Below, one piece after another: positions 12,355 through 19,214 of a stretch of DNA of 22,942 nucleotides. Origin of the DNA: an uncultured Campylobacter sp. GTDB taxonomy: Bacteria; Actinomycetota; Actinomycetes; Mycobacteriales; Mycobacteriaceae. The position numbers and the translations under genes are program-made. Below the pieces are notes generated by a model, which saw nothing but the letters and a program-made list of their open reading frames with translations, did not search any database and was not told the origin of the DNA. The stretch covers positions 1 through 22,942 of the forward strand of contig CALTYW010000017.1 in the NCBI GenBank assembly GCA_943913625.1, given 5' to 3'. Position 1 is the stretch's first letter. Every line of letters starts with the position of its first letter.

Positions 12355-12957
12355 TTAGGCGGCTGCCTTGGTGTAGCGCTCGTTGACGTCGTCCCAGTTG
12401 ACAACGTTCCACCATGCGGTGACGTAGTCAGCCTTGACGTTCTTGTACTGCAGGTAGAAGGCGTGCTCCCACATGTCGAGCATGAGCACCGGGGTGAAGT
12501 CCACGGAGATGTTGCCCTGCTGATCGGTCATCTGCTGGATGATCAGGCGGCCAGCAACGTGGTCGTAGCCGGCAACCGCCCAGCCGGAGCCCTGCAGGCC
12601 GTTGGCGACTGCGGAGAACTGCTTCTTAAAGCCCTCGAAGGAGCCGAAGTCGCGGTCGATGGCCTCGGCGATCGCGCCGGTCGGGTTGCCGCCGGCGTTT
12701 GGCGCCATGTTCTTCCAGAAGATGGAGTGGTTGGTGTGGCCGCCGAGGTTGAACGCGAGGTTCTTGCTCAGCGCGCGGATCTTGTCGGCGTCTGCCTCGC
12801 CGTTTCGCTCAGCCTCGAGTGCCTCGAGCGCGGCGTTTGCGCCCTTGACGTAGTTGGCGTGGTGCTTGTCGTGGTGCAGCTCCATGATCTCGGCGGAGAT
12901 GTGCGGCTCAAGCGCGTCGTAAGCGTAGGGCAGTTCCGGAAGTTCGTAGACAGCCAT
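12355..12957 (-). CDS. sodA: Superoxide dismutase, manganese type
   Basis: This 200-residue cytoplasmic enzyme converts superoxide to hydrogen peroxide and oxygen. All four metal ligands are in place: His28 in ELHHDKHH, His77 in HTNHSIFW, and Asp161 and His165 in LDMWEHAFYLQY. The Gly72-Gly73 pair and the Gln-rich strand near 141-147 (QQMTDQQ) favour manganese over iron, although dual metal use cannot be excluded. There is no signal peptide. A GAAAGGAA ribosome-binding site lies about 6 nt before the ATG. Codon choice is biased towards the C-ending codons of highly expressed genes. It is divergent from msrA over 90 nt, pairing two oxidative-stress functions, and ends in a strong terminator. 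Confidence 0.97.
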   Translation of the reverse strand: MAVYELPELPYAYDALEPHISAEIMELHHDKHHANYVKGANAALEALEAERNGEADADKIRALSKNLAFNLGGHTNHSIFWKNMAPNAGGNPTGAIAEAIDRDFGSFEGFKKQFSAVANGLQGSGWAVAGYDHVAGRLIIQQMTDQQGNISVDFTPVLMLDMWEHAFYLQYKNVKADYVTAWWNVVNWDDVNERYTKAAA

Positions 12958-12972
12958 GATGTGTTCCTTTCA

Positions 12973-12988
12973 TGTGACGTCAGTTACG
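12973..12988. promoter_or_regulatory. GlxR-like half-conserved site between sodA and msrA
   Basis: TGTGA-N6-TTACG matches the GlxR/CRP consensus TGTGA-N6-TCACA in the left half and at three of five positions in the right half. The sequence also contains a perfect TGACGTCA palindrome (12975-12982). It sits 16 nt upstream of the sodA ATG. Evidence is weak. Confidence 0.25.
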
Positions 12989-13047
12989 CCACCCCATGGT
13001 AGAGAAAATCCGGGAACAGGGTCGCGGGCTGAACCGTTGAGGCAGGT

Positions 13048-13701
13048 ATGGGATTTCTCTTCGGACGCACGCCAATGCTTGTCGACGACTCCGCAGCCCT
13101 CCCCGGGCGCCCCAACCCCGTCCTGGTCAACCCTCGCCCCCACGCCGTGCTGGGCACCCCGATCACGGGCCCGTGGAAGGAGGGGCAGCGGTGCCTCCTG
13201 ATCGGCATCGGCTGCTTCTGGGGCGCGGAGAAGATGTTCTGGGAGCTCGAAGGCGTGGAGGGCACGTCGGTGGGCTACGGCGGCGGCATCACCCCGAACC
13301 CGACGTACGGCGAGGTGTGCACCGGGCAGACCAACCACGTTGAGCTGGTCGAAGTGGTCTACGACCCGGACGCGGTCACGCTGAAGGAGCTCGTGCGCGT
13401 GGCGCTGGAGGCCCACGACCCGACGCAGGGCTTCCGCCAGGGCAACGACGTGGGCACGCAGTACCGCTCCGTGTTCTACACCGACACCGAGGAGGAGGCG
13501 GAGCAGATCCGCGGCTGGATCCGCGAGTACGGTGCCTCGCTTCACGACGCAGGCTACGGCGACATCACCACCGAAGTCGCCTCAGTGGAGCGCGACGGCG
13601 TGGACTACTACCTCGCCGAGGACGAGCACCAGCAGTACTTGCACAAGGTGCCGAACGGCTACTGCCCGCACCACTCCACGGGCGTGGCCTGCGGGATCTA
13701 G
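13048..13701 (+). CDS. msrA: Peptide methionine-(S)-S-oxide reductase MsrA
   Basis: This 217-residue cytoplasmic enzyme repairs oxidised methionine. The catalytic GCFWG motif places the active Cys at residue 56. Two C-terminal cysteines in the ending GYCPHHSTGVACGI (Cys206, Cys215) are suited to resolve the sulfenate and pass electrons from thioredoxin or, in corynebacteria, mycoredoxin-type systems. The family blocks GYGGGITPNPTYGEVCTG and EDEHQQYL are present. The N-terminal 45 residues form the extension seen in longer MsrA proteins. The start has GAGG 5 nt upstream. The gene is divergent from sodA. It shares the palindromic CTAG at its end with the convergent hydrolase gene, so both stop codons are read from the same four base pairs. 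Confidence 0.96.
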   Translation: MGFLFGRTPMLVDDSAALPGRPNPVLVNPRPHAVLGTPITGPWKEGQRCLLIGIGCFWGAEKMFWELEGVEGTSVGYGGGITPNPTYGEVCTGQTNHVELVEVVYDPDAVTLKELVRVALEAHDPTQGFRQGNDVGTQYRSVFYTDTEEEAEQIRGWIREYGASLHDAGYGDITTEVASVERDGVDYYLAEDEHQQYLHKVPNGYCPHHSTGVACGI

Positions 13702-15614
13702 TACCCGTGCTTGGACGGGAAGCCGTCCGGAGGTTTCCGCAGCTTCGTGGCGTCTTGGTGGATCCACGCGGCGGCGCGCTCGATCTGCTCCTGTGACAGG
13801 CGGTTTTCGCCGTCGTCGCCGTGCACGACCGCGTTCCAGTACGCCACGGTTTCATCGTGGTAGTTGTGCCCGTGCGGTGAGGGGTACTCCTGCGAGGCCA
13901 GCTGGTCTATGCCGACCTGCCAGAACGTCACCAGCGGCATCCAGCGCAGCGAGTCCAACACGTCCAAGTGCTGCGTGCCCGGGGCGGGCTCGCCGCGCGA
14001 GCCGGGTTCCTTCAACCAGTCCGGGGCGCGCCAGATCAAGTGCGGCTCCCACCACACCACCGGGTCGGAGGCGTGCTGGGCGAACACGTAGCGCGGCTCT
14101 GTGAACGCGTTGGCGTAGGCGTTGCCCTCGAAGTCGTGCTCGAGGTGGTCGGGGTGGGCGGTGAAGCGGACGTGGCGGCCGCCGTCGACAAGCGGAAGGC
14201 GCTGCGGGGAGCCTTCCTCGCGCGCTTTGGTCAGCTCGGAGTGGTTTCGCGCGAAGCCGGGCACGCCGGTGAACACGCCGCCGGCGGTGCCGTTGAGGAA
14301 CTCCTCGACGCTTTCAAACACGTCGGACATGCCGTACGCGCCGAGGGATTCGCCGCCGACGTAGATCTTCGGGCGCTCGCCCTCGGGCATCGAGTCGAGC
14401 TCGCGCAAGATCGCGGTCACAAGCGCGCGTGACGACGCCACCGGCGACTCACGATCCGCCAAATACGCGTACGCGCTGGGCAAAAACGAGTACTGCATGG
14501 CCACGATCGCGCTGTCGCCGCGGGTGACAAACTCGAAGCCGGACGTGTGGAAGTCGTTGATCCAGCCCGTGCCGGCCGCCGACATCACCGCGATGTGGGA
14601 GCGCTCGAACGCGCCGGTGCGGTGCATCTCGGCGATGGCCTCCTTCGCCATCTCTTCGAAGTCCGGGTTTTCCTGCGGGACGGTGCCGGGCAGGCCGATG
14701 AAGACGCGGATAGGTTCCTTGTCGCCTTCGCCTGTCACCTCCGCGATGTCGCCTGAGCGCGGCCCGCCGGAGACCACCGCGCGGCCCTGGCGGCCCATCG
14801 ACTGCCAGTCCACGCTCGACTCCGGCGACCCAGAACGCTCCGGCTCGGACGGACGCACCGCCCCGCGCATGAACTCGCGGTCCAGCTCCAGCGCCGACTT
14901 CGACGCCGACGCGATGAAGCGGCGCACGATCAGCCGGTCGCCCACGAGCACCAGCAGCGCCCCGCCGCCGAGGATCGCCAGCGGCCAGGACGTCACCGGC
15001 GGCAGCTTGCGGCCGAGCAGCGACTCGATGGCGTCGATGAAGCTCTGGATCGCCTCGCCCACCAGCAACAGCGCGCCGTAACCCAGCGTGCCCAGCGTCA
15101 GACCGATGACCACGTCGCCGGCTTTGAAGTCGTCGTCGGACTGCACCAGCCTCTCCTGCCGCACGCGCCCGCGCAGCGAAAGCACGAACACGCCGGTGGT
15201 CACGCCCGTCATCGCCAACCGCAGCGGCGCGGGCAGCGGACCGCCGGTGTCTTTCGGGGTGACGGGGCGAAGCGCCTGGGTCACCATCGTGGCCACGCCG
15301 TGTCCGATGCCTTGCAGCGCGGCGACGTTCGCGGTCATCGCCCACCAGTTGTGGGGCAGCAGCGACGGCGACACCGCGCCCCAGGTGGCCACCTCCGCGC
15401 CGAACATGCCGGCGCGGAAGCTTTCGGGAAGCCCCTTCAACCCGCGCATGCGAAGCGCGGGGGAGAGGTCCACGAACACGTCCAGCGCCTGCATCGGCAG
15501 GGCAAAGATGCCGTCGCGTTGGAAGGAATAGCGCCGTTTCGCACGGCGGAGGGCGTCGCGGAGTGCGGGTTTGTTCAGGCCGTCAATAAGCTCGTCGAAA
15601 AGCACAATGCTCAT
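13698..15614 (-). CDS. Membrane-anchored alpha/beta hydrolase (Abhydrolase_9/DUF2319-like)
   Basis: This 638-residue protein has an N-terminal half with several hydrophobic helices (roughly residues 90-112, 131-147, 166-190 and 208-227) and a C-terminal alpha/beta hydrolase domain. The nucleophile elbow GESLG places the catalytic Ser at 423. IGLPGT (about 306-311) may supply an oxyanion region, and HGHNYHDETVAYW near the end may contain the catalytic His. The design fits the two-part actinobacterial membrane hydrolases of the Abhydrolase_9 type, whose substrate is not known; lipid or cell-envelope esters are plausible. The frame starts at ATG 15614 with a weak GGA ribosome-binding site. It is divergent from the phosphodiesterase genes over 47 nt, and overlaps the end of msrA by 3 nt. 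Confidence 0.82.
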   Translation of the reverse strand: MSIVLFDELIDGLNKPALRDALRRAKRRYSFQRDGIFALPMQALDVFVDLSPALRMRGLKGLPESFRAGMFGAEVATWGAVSPSLLPHNWWAMTANVAALQGIGHGVATMVTQALRPVTPKDTGGPLPAPLRLAMTGVTTGVFVLSLRGRVRQERLVQSDDDFKAGDVVIGLTLGTLGYGALLLVGEAIQSFIDAIESLLGRKLPPVTSWPLAILGGGALLVLVGDRLIVRRFIASASKSALELDREFMRGAVRPSEPERSGSPESSVDWQSMGRQGRAVVSGGPRSGDIAEVTGEGDKEPIRVFIGLPGTVPQENPDFEEMAKEAIAEMHRTGAFERSHIAVMSAAGTGWINDFHTSGFEFVTRGDSAIVAMQYSFLPSAYAYLADRESPVASSRALVTAILRELDSMPEGERPKIYVGGESLGAYGMSDVFESVEEFLNGTAGGVFTGVPGFARNHSELTKAREEGSPQRLPLVDGGRHVRFTAHPDHLEHDFEGNAYANAFTEPRYVFAQHASDPVVWWEPHLIWRAPDWLKEPGSRGEPAPGTQHLDVLDSLRWMPLVTFWQVGIDQLASQEYPSPHGHNYHDETVAYWNAVVHGDDGENRLSQEQIERAAAWIHQDATKLRKPPDGFPSKHGY

Positions 15615-15625
15615 TGTTCCAAAAG

Positions 15626-15653
15626 TTGCGAGCTTGCCGGGCGGGGGTAGCCT
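15626..15653 (+). promoter_or_regulatory. Promoter of the phosphodiesterase pair
   Basis: TTGCGA (15626-15631), a 16-nt spacer and TAGCCT (15648-15653) form a plausible housekeeping promoter. The GTG start at 15662 follows the -10 box by 8 nt, so the transcript is probably leaderless or nearly so. This argues for the GTG rather than the ATG at 15614, which would lie upstream of the promoter. Confidence 0.5.
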
Positions 15654-15661
15654 TTGGGTAC

Positions 15662-16408
15662 GTGACCCCGAAGATTGTGGCCCACCGCGGGTTTTCCGGC
15701 ATGTTCCCCGAGCTCACACGCCGCGCGTTCGAAGAGGCGCTGAAGCTGCCGATCCACGGCATCGAATGCGACGTGCGCCTGACCCGCGACGGTCGCCTGG
15801 TGGTGTTCCACGACGCCACCGTCAACCGCACAAGCGACGGCCGCGGCCGCGTGAACTGCATGGACCTGGCCGATCTGCGGCGGCTGAACATCGGGACCAA
15901 AGAGGACCCGCAGCAGATCATGGAGCTCGCCGAGCTGCTCGAGCTCATGCAGGACTACCCGGACAAGCACATCTACATCGAGACGAAGCACCCCACCCTG
16001 TACGGGCCCGAGGTGGACGAGCAGACGCTGCGCACCCTCACGTACGCGGGGCTGCTGGACGCGGAAAACATCCACATCATCTCGTTTTCCCACCGTGCGG
16101 TGCGCTACTTCACCTACATGGCGCCGCAGCTGGAGACCTACTACCTGTTCCGCCTCAAAGAGAAGAAATGGAACCCGAAGTCAACGATGCTCTCGCGACC
16201 CTACGGCGTGGGGCCCGCGCTGCAGCACCTGCAGTCGCGCCAGGAGCTGTTGGGCAAGGACGGGTTGAAAACGTACACGTGGACCGTGAACACGCCGCGC
16301 CAGATGCTGTGGTGCGCCGACAAGGGTGTCGACGTCATGGCCACGGACCTGCCGAACCTGGCGTTGGACACGTTTAGTTACCTGCCTGCGGAGGTTGCAG
16401 CACGATGA
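15662..16408 (+). CDS. Glycerophosphodiester phosphodiesterase, first of a tandem pair
   Basis: This 248-residue enzyme should hydrolyse glycerophosphodiesters to glycerol 3-phosphate and an alcohol, using a divalent metal. The GDPD pattern is complete: His8-Arg9 in IVAHRG, Glu35 and Asp37 in ECDVRL, His50 in VFHDATVNRTS, and Glu107/Lys109 in YIETKHP, plus a late TWTVNTP strand. There is no signal peptide, so it is probably cytoplasmic and acts on imported substrate, like UgpQ of E. coli. The start is a GTG placed 8 nt after a -10 box; the longer frame from 15614 would begin before the promoter. The next gene begins within its stop codon (ATGA). A ugp-type importer lies less than 2 kb downstream. 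Confidence 0.9.
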   Translation: MTPKIVAHRGFSGMFPELTRRAFEEALKLPIHGIECDVRLTRDGRLVVFHDATVNRTSDGRGRVNCMDLADLRRLNIGTKEDPQQIMELAELLELMQDYPDKHIYIETKHPTLYGPEVDEQTLRTLTYAGLLDAENIHIISFSHRAVRYFTYMAPQLETYYLFRLKEKKWNPKSTMLSRPYGVGPALQHLQSRQELLGKDGLKTYTWTVNTPRQMLWCADKGVDVMATDLPNLALDTFSYLPAEVAAR

Positions 16409-17133
16409 CCGGCATTATCGCCCACCGCGGCCTGAACGGCCTGTACCCGGAAAACTCCCGGCGCTCCTTCGATGAGGCGCTCAAGCTTGACATCGTCGGC
16501 ATCGAATGCGACGTGAACCTCACCGCGGACGGCGAGGTTGTGGTCATTCACGATCAAAGTGTCGACCGCACTTCCGACGGCACCGGCGAGGTCGCCGAGA
16601 TGACCTTGGAGGAGCTCCGCGAGCTGAACTTCGGCACGCCCGAGGACCCGCAGACCATCATGACGCTCGAGGATCTTTTGCAGCTTCTCGACGAATACCC
16701 GGGTAAGCACATCCTCATCGAAACCAAACACCCTTCCCCCTTTGGGGAGCGCCTCGAAGAGGCAGTCGCCGACGTGCTGCGCGCACGCGGCATGGAATCG
16801 GATGCGCGCGTGCATCTCATCTCTTTCAACCCGGAGGCGATCGAGCGCTTCCAGCGCCTGCTCCCCGCGTTGGAGACGTTCCTGCTGCTCGACCCGGAGC
16901 CGCTGCTCACCGGCCGCGGCGACGTGCCGTTCGAACAGGCGGGTAACTGTGGCGCAGGGCCCTCGATCTGGCAGGCGCAGACCGAGCCTTCGCTTTTCGA
17001 CGCTCACGTGCGCACCTACGTGTGGACCGTGAACCTGCCGAAGGAGATGCTGTGGCTCAAGGCGCAAGGTGCGTCGCTGATAGGCACTGATTTGCCGCAC
17101 ATTGCTGTCGAGACGTTCGGCGCAGGCGCGTAA
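16405..17133 (+). CDS. Glycerophosphodiester phosphodiesterase, second of a tandem pair
   Basis: This 242-residue enzyme is a paralogue of the gene before it and overlaps it by 4 nt. Active-site residues are again all present: His7-Arg8, Glu34 and Asp36 in ECDVNL, His49 in VIHDQSVDRTS, and Glu106/Lys108 in IETKHP. The two proteins share motif order and length, and both have DEYPGKHI/QDYPDKHI-type blocks before the metal-binding Glu, pointing to a local duplication. They differ most between residues 160 and 205, the region that often shapes substrate choice, so they may act on different head groups. No signal peptide is seen. No hairpin separates it from the next gene, which has its own -10 box. 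Confidence 0.9.
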   Translation: MTGIIAHRGLNGLYPENSRRSFDEALKLDIVGIECDVNLTADGEVVVIHDQSVDRTSDGTGEVAEMTLEELRELNFGTPEDPQTIMTLEDLLQLLDEYPGKHILIETKHPSPFGERLEEAVADVLRARGMESDARVHLISFNPEAIERFQRLLPALETFLLLDPEPLLTGRGDVPFEQAGNCGAGPSIWQAQTEPSLFDAHVRTYVWTVNLPKEMLWLKAQGASLIGTDLPHIAVETFGAGA

Positions 17134-17155
17134 ACGCAGCTCGCCCGGCTGTTGT

Positions 17156-17161
17156 TACGAT
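17156..17161 (+). promoter_or_regulatory. -10 box deciding the start of the DUF5926-type gene
   Basis: TACGAT is followed by exactly 7 nt and ATG 17169. The upstream in-frame ATG at 17160 overlaps the box itself and so is unlikely to be in the mRNA. Confidence 0.5.
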
Positions 17162-17168
17162 GACGGCC

Positions 17169-18083
17169 ATGACAGTGCGCAAACCCAAAAAGCAAAAGAA
17201 GACTCCGGAAGGCATGAGCCGCCGCGAGGCGAAACTGGCAGCCCGCGCCGCCGAGCGCGAGAAGCTGCAGAAAGATCCGCGTCCGTTCGCCGGCCTGGCT
17301 GCCGAGGCTGATCTTGTGGCGATGCAGGAGTTCGTGCCGTCCGCGGTCGCTGAGGTCACTGTCAACGGCGAGCCGGTGAAGATCGTGACCGTGCTGCCGG
17401 GCGCTGGTGCAGCCCTACGACGCGACGAGGCCGACGGCGGCGAGCGCTTTGTGGCGCTGCAGGTGCAGTCCCACTCCCAGAACCCTGGCCGCGACTTGGC
17501 GTACGCGCTGCAGTGGGTGCTTACTGCGGAGCCGGGCGAGACGTTGCAGTCCACCATCGCCGACGGCACCCAGCCGGAGATTTCTTCCCTGCTCGATACT
17601 GGTGCAGGCCTAAACATCACCGCTTACCAGGACTTCTCCTGGTGGTTCCCGGAGGGCGCCACCGTGCCGGCAGAGGTGCAGCAGGCGCTGCGCCAGGCCA
17701 ACGACGCCGTGCTGCCGTCCCAGCAGGTCGGCAGCGGCCTGCCGGGCGCGATCTGGTGGGTGAACCCCGGCGGTGGCAAGGCCCACATCCGCTGGGTGCG
17801 CACCGAGGACAACGAGGCGCAGATTCTCTCCGCCCTCGCCCGCGTCGCGGCGCGCGGCGAGCTCAACCTGGGTGAGGGCACGAAGTTCGCCGGCGCCTTC
17901 CGCACCCACGGCCTAGTCGTGCCGGTGTGGGACCTCGACCCGTCCGTCGATGCCGCTTCCTATGAGGACGCGCTCGCCGCGCTGGATAAGGCCATCATCG
18001 CCGAGTACGCCAACGACGCGCAGCTCACTGCCGACGAGCGCAAGCAGCTCGACAACATCAAATCGCGTCAGGTGACTATCTAA
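17169..18083 (+). CDS. DUF5926-like protein with a lysine-rich N-terminus
   Basis: This 304-residue protein starts with a strongly basic tract (KPKKQKKTPEGMSRREAK and further Arg/Lys/Glu helix to about residue 45). A globular region follows with several Trp-containing blocks, including FSWWFPEG and AIWWVNPGGGKAHIRWV. It resembles the DUF5926 family of actinobacteria. Some databases attach a SecA label to this family, but no Walker motif or DEAD-type ATPase is present, so I reject that name. The basic N-terminus could bind RNA, DNA or ribosomes; that is only an inference. The start ATG 17169 is preferred over 17160 because of the -10 box placement. The gene ends before a strong terminator, which isolates it from the importer genes. 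Confidence 0.78.
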   Translation: MTVRKPKKQKKTPEGMSRREAKLAARAAEREKLQKDPRPFAGLAAEADLVAMQEFVPSAVAEVTVNGEPVKIVTVLPGAGAALRRDEADGGERFVALQVQSHSQNPGRDLAYALQWVLTAEPGETLQSTIADGTQPEISSLLDTGAGLNITAYQDFSWWFPEGATVPAEVQQALRQANDAVLPSQQVGSGLPGAIWWVNPGGGKAHIRWVRTEDNEAQILSALARVAARGELNLGEGTKFAGAFRTHGLVVPVWDLDPSVDAASYEDALAALDKAIIAEYANDAQLTADERKQLDNIKSRQVTI

Positions 18084-18114
18084 GAGTTCCAGCGTGCGCG
18101 CTTAGTGTTCTCTC

Positions 18115-18142
18115 AGCGGGGTCGATTTCGACCCCGCTTTTT
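18115..18142 (+). terminator. Strong terminator before the importer operon
   Basis: AGCGGGGTCG (18115-18124) and CGACCCCGCT (18129-18138) form a perfect 10-bp stem around loop ATTT, followed by a T run to 18142. It ends transcription of the DUF5926-type gene and makes the next promoter independent. Confidence 0.93.
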
Positions 18143-18176
18143 CTGTGTGCAGGGGCGACCCCAATTCGTCGCCTAC

Positions 18177-18253
18177 CGTTCACCTTCCAGCGCCAACAGT
18201 TCCGCATAATAGAACCTCACGTTCATCAATTGTTCACAGAGAAATTTTAATTT
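18177..18253 (+). promoter_or_regulatory. Importer promoter with Pho-box-like direct repeats
   Basis: Two 7-mers, CGTTCAT (18220-18226) and TGTTCAC (18231-18237), are direct repeats with an 11-bp period and 4-bp AT-containing spacers. A further copy, CGTTCAC, lies at 18177-18183. The pair ends 10 nt before TAATTT (18248-18253), which in turn lies 7 nt before ATG 18261. There is no -35 consensus. Repeats of one helical turn replacing the -35 element, 10 bp before the -10 box, is the arrangement of PhoB-type (OmpR-family) activated promoters. The regulator here is inferred, not seen. Confidence 0.5.
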
Positions 18254-18260
18254 TTTCGCT

Positions 18261-19214
18261 ATGAACACGATGATTCCTGCGATCTCGGTGGAGCCGGAGG
18301 TCTCCGAGGAGTACGCAGCGACGTATAAAAACAAGAAACGAAAGGTTGACTGGAAGCAAGTTGGGCTTGCGTTCTTGTTGATCTTCCCCAACCTCTTCCT
18401 CCTCATCCTCTTCACCTACCGTCCGCTGATCGACAACATCAGGATCTCGTTCTACGACTGGAACATTTCCTCCCCCACGATGTCGTTTGTGGGTCTGCAG
18501 AACTACATCGATTGGTTCAAGGCCCCCGAAACGCCGCAGGTTGTCTGGAACACCGTCATCTTCACCTTCTTTGCCGTCGCCGGCTCGATGGTGATCGGTC
18601 TTTTGCTGGCTATCCTGCTCGACCAGGCACTGATCGGGCGCTCTGCAGTGCGCTCGATGGTGTTCGCGCCGTACGTGATTGCTGGTGCCGCCATTGGTGT
18701 GGCCTTCCAGTTCGTGTTCGACCCACGCTACGGCCTGATCCAGTACTTCCTCGGCCTGTTCAACATCCCGGTGCCGAACTTTTACCAGCAATCCGGATGG
18801 GCGCTGTTCATGATCACAGTGACCTACATCTGGAAGAACGTCGGCTACGTGTTCGTGATTTACCTAGCTGCGCTGCAGGGCCGCCGCGACGACCTGGACG
18901 AAGCCAGTGAGATTGACGGCACCCCCGCCACCCGCCACTTCTTCCGCGTGGTGCTGCCCCAGCTGCGCGGCACCACCTTCTTCCTGCTGATCACCGTGCT
19001 CCTGAACTCCTTCCAGGTGTTCGACATCATCAACGCGATGACGCGCGGTGGCCCGTTCGGCTACGGCACCACCACGATGGTGTTCCAGGTCTACACCGAA
19101 ACCTTCGTGAACAACCGTGCCGGCTACGGCGCAGCCGTAGCAACGATCATGTTCCTCGTCGTGCTCATCATCACCGTCCTGCAGGTCCGCGTCCAGGAAA
19201 GGCTGGATAAGTAA
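18261..19214 (+). CDS. ugpA: UgpA-type ABC importer permease
   Basis: This 317-residue membrane protein is one of two permeases of a carbohydrate/glycerol-phosphate type importer (MalF-like, BPD_transp_1). It has a charged cytoplasmic N-terminus (about 33 residues), then six hydrophobic helices. The coupling loop EASEIDGTPATRHFFRVVLP (214-233) should contact the ATPase. The start ATG follows a TAATTT box by 7 nt with no ribosome-binding site, so the operon mRNA is probably leaderless; a second ATG three codons later is possible. The stop codon is followed directly by the start of the next permease gene with no gap. The ugp symbol comes from gene order A-E-B-C and the UgpB-like binding protein; another sugar importer is the alternative. 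Confidence 0.82.
   Translation: MNTMIPAISVEPEVSEEYAATYKNKKRKVDWKQVGLAFLLIFPNLFLLILFTYRPLIDNIRISFYDWNISSPTMSFVGLQNYIDWFKAPETPQVVWNTVIFTFFAVAGSMVIGLLLAILLDQALIGRSAVRSMVFAPYVIAGAAIGVAFQFVFDPRYGLIQYFLGLFNIPVPNFYQQSGWALFMITVTYIWKNVGYVFVIYLAALQGRRDDLDEASEIDGTPATRHFFRVVLPQLRGTTFFLLITVLLNSFQVFDIINAMTRGGPFGYGTTTMVFQVYTETFVNNRAGYGAAVATIMFLVVLIITVLQVRVQERLDK

Noticed and set aside
12164..12358. A 64-codon plus-strand frame between the MFS and sodA genes
   Set aside because: It runs through the sodA terminator hairpin, has no ribosome-binding site, and its composition is not coding-like.
17169..18083. Possible SecA-related annotation of the DUF5926-type protein
   Set aside because: No Walker A/B or helicase motif is present. 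The only resemblance is a basic tail, so the name would mislead.
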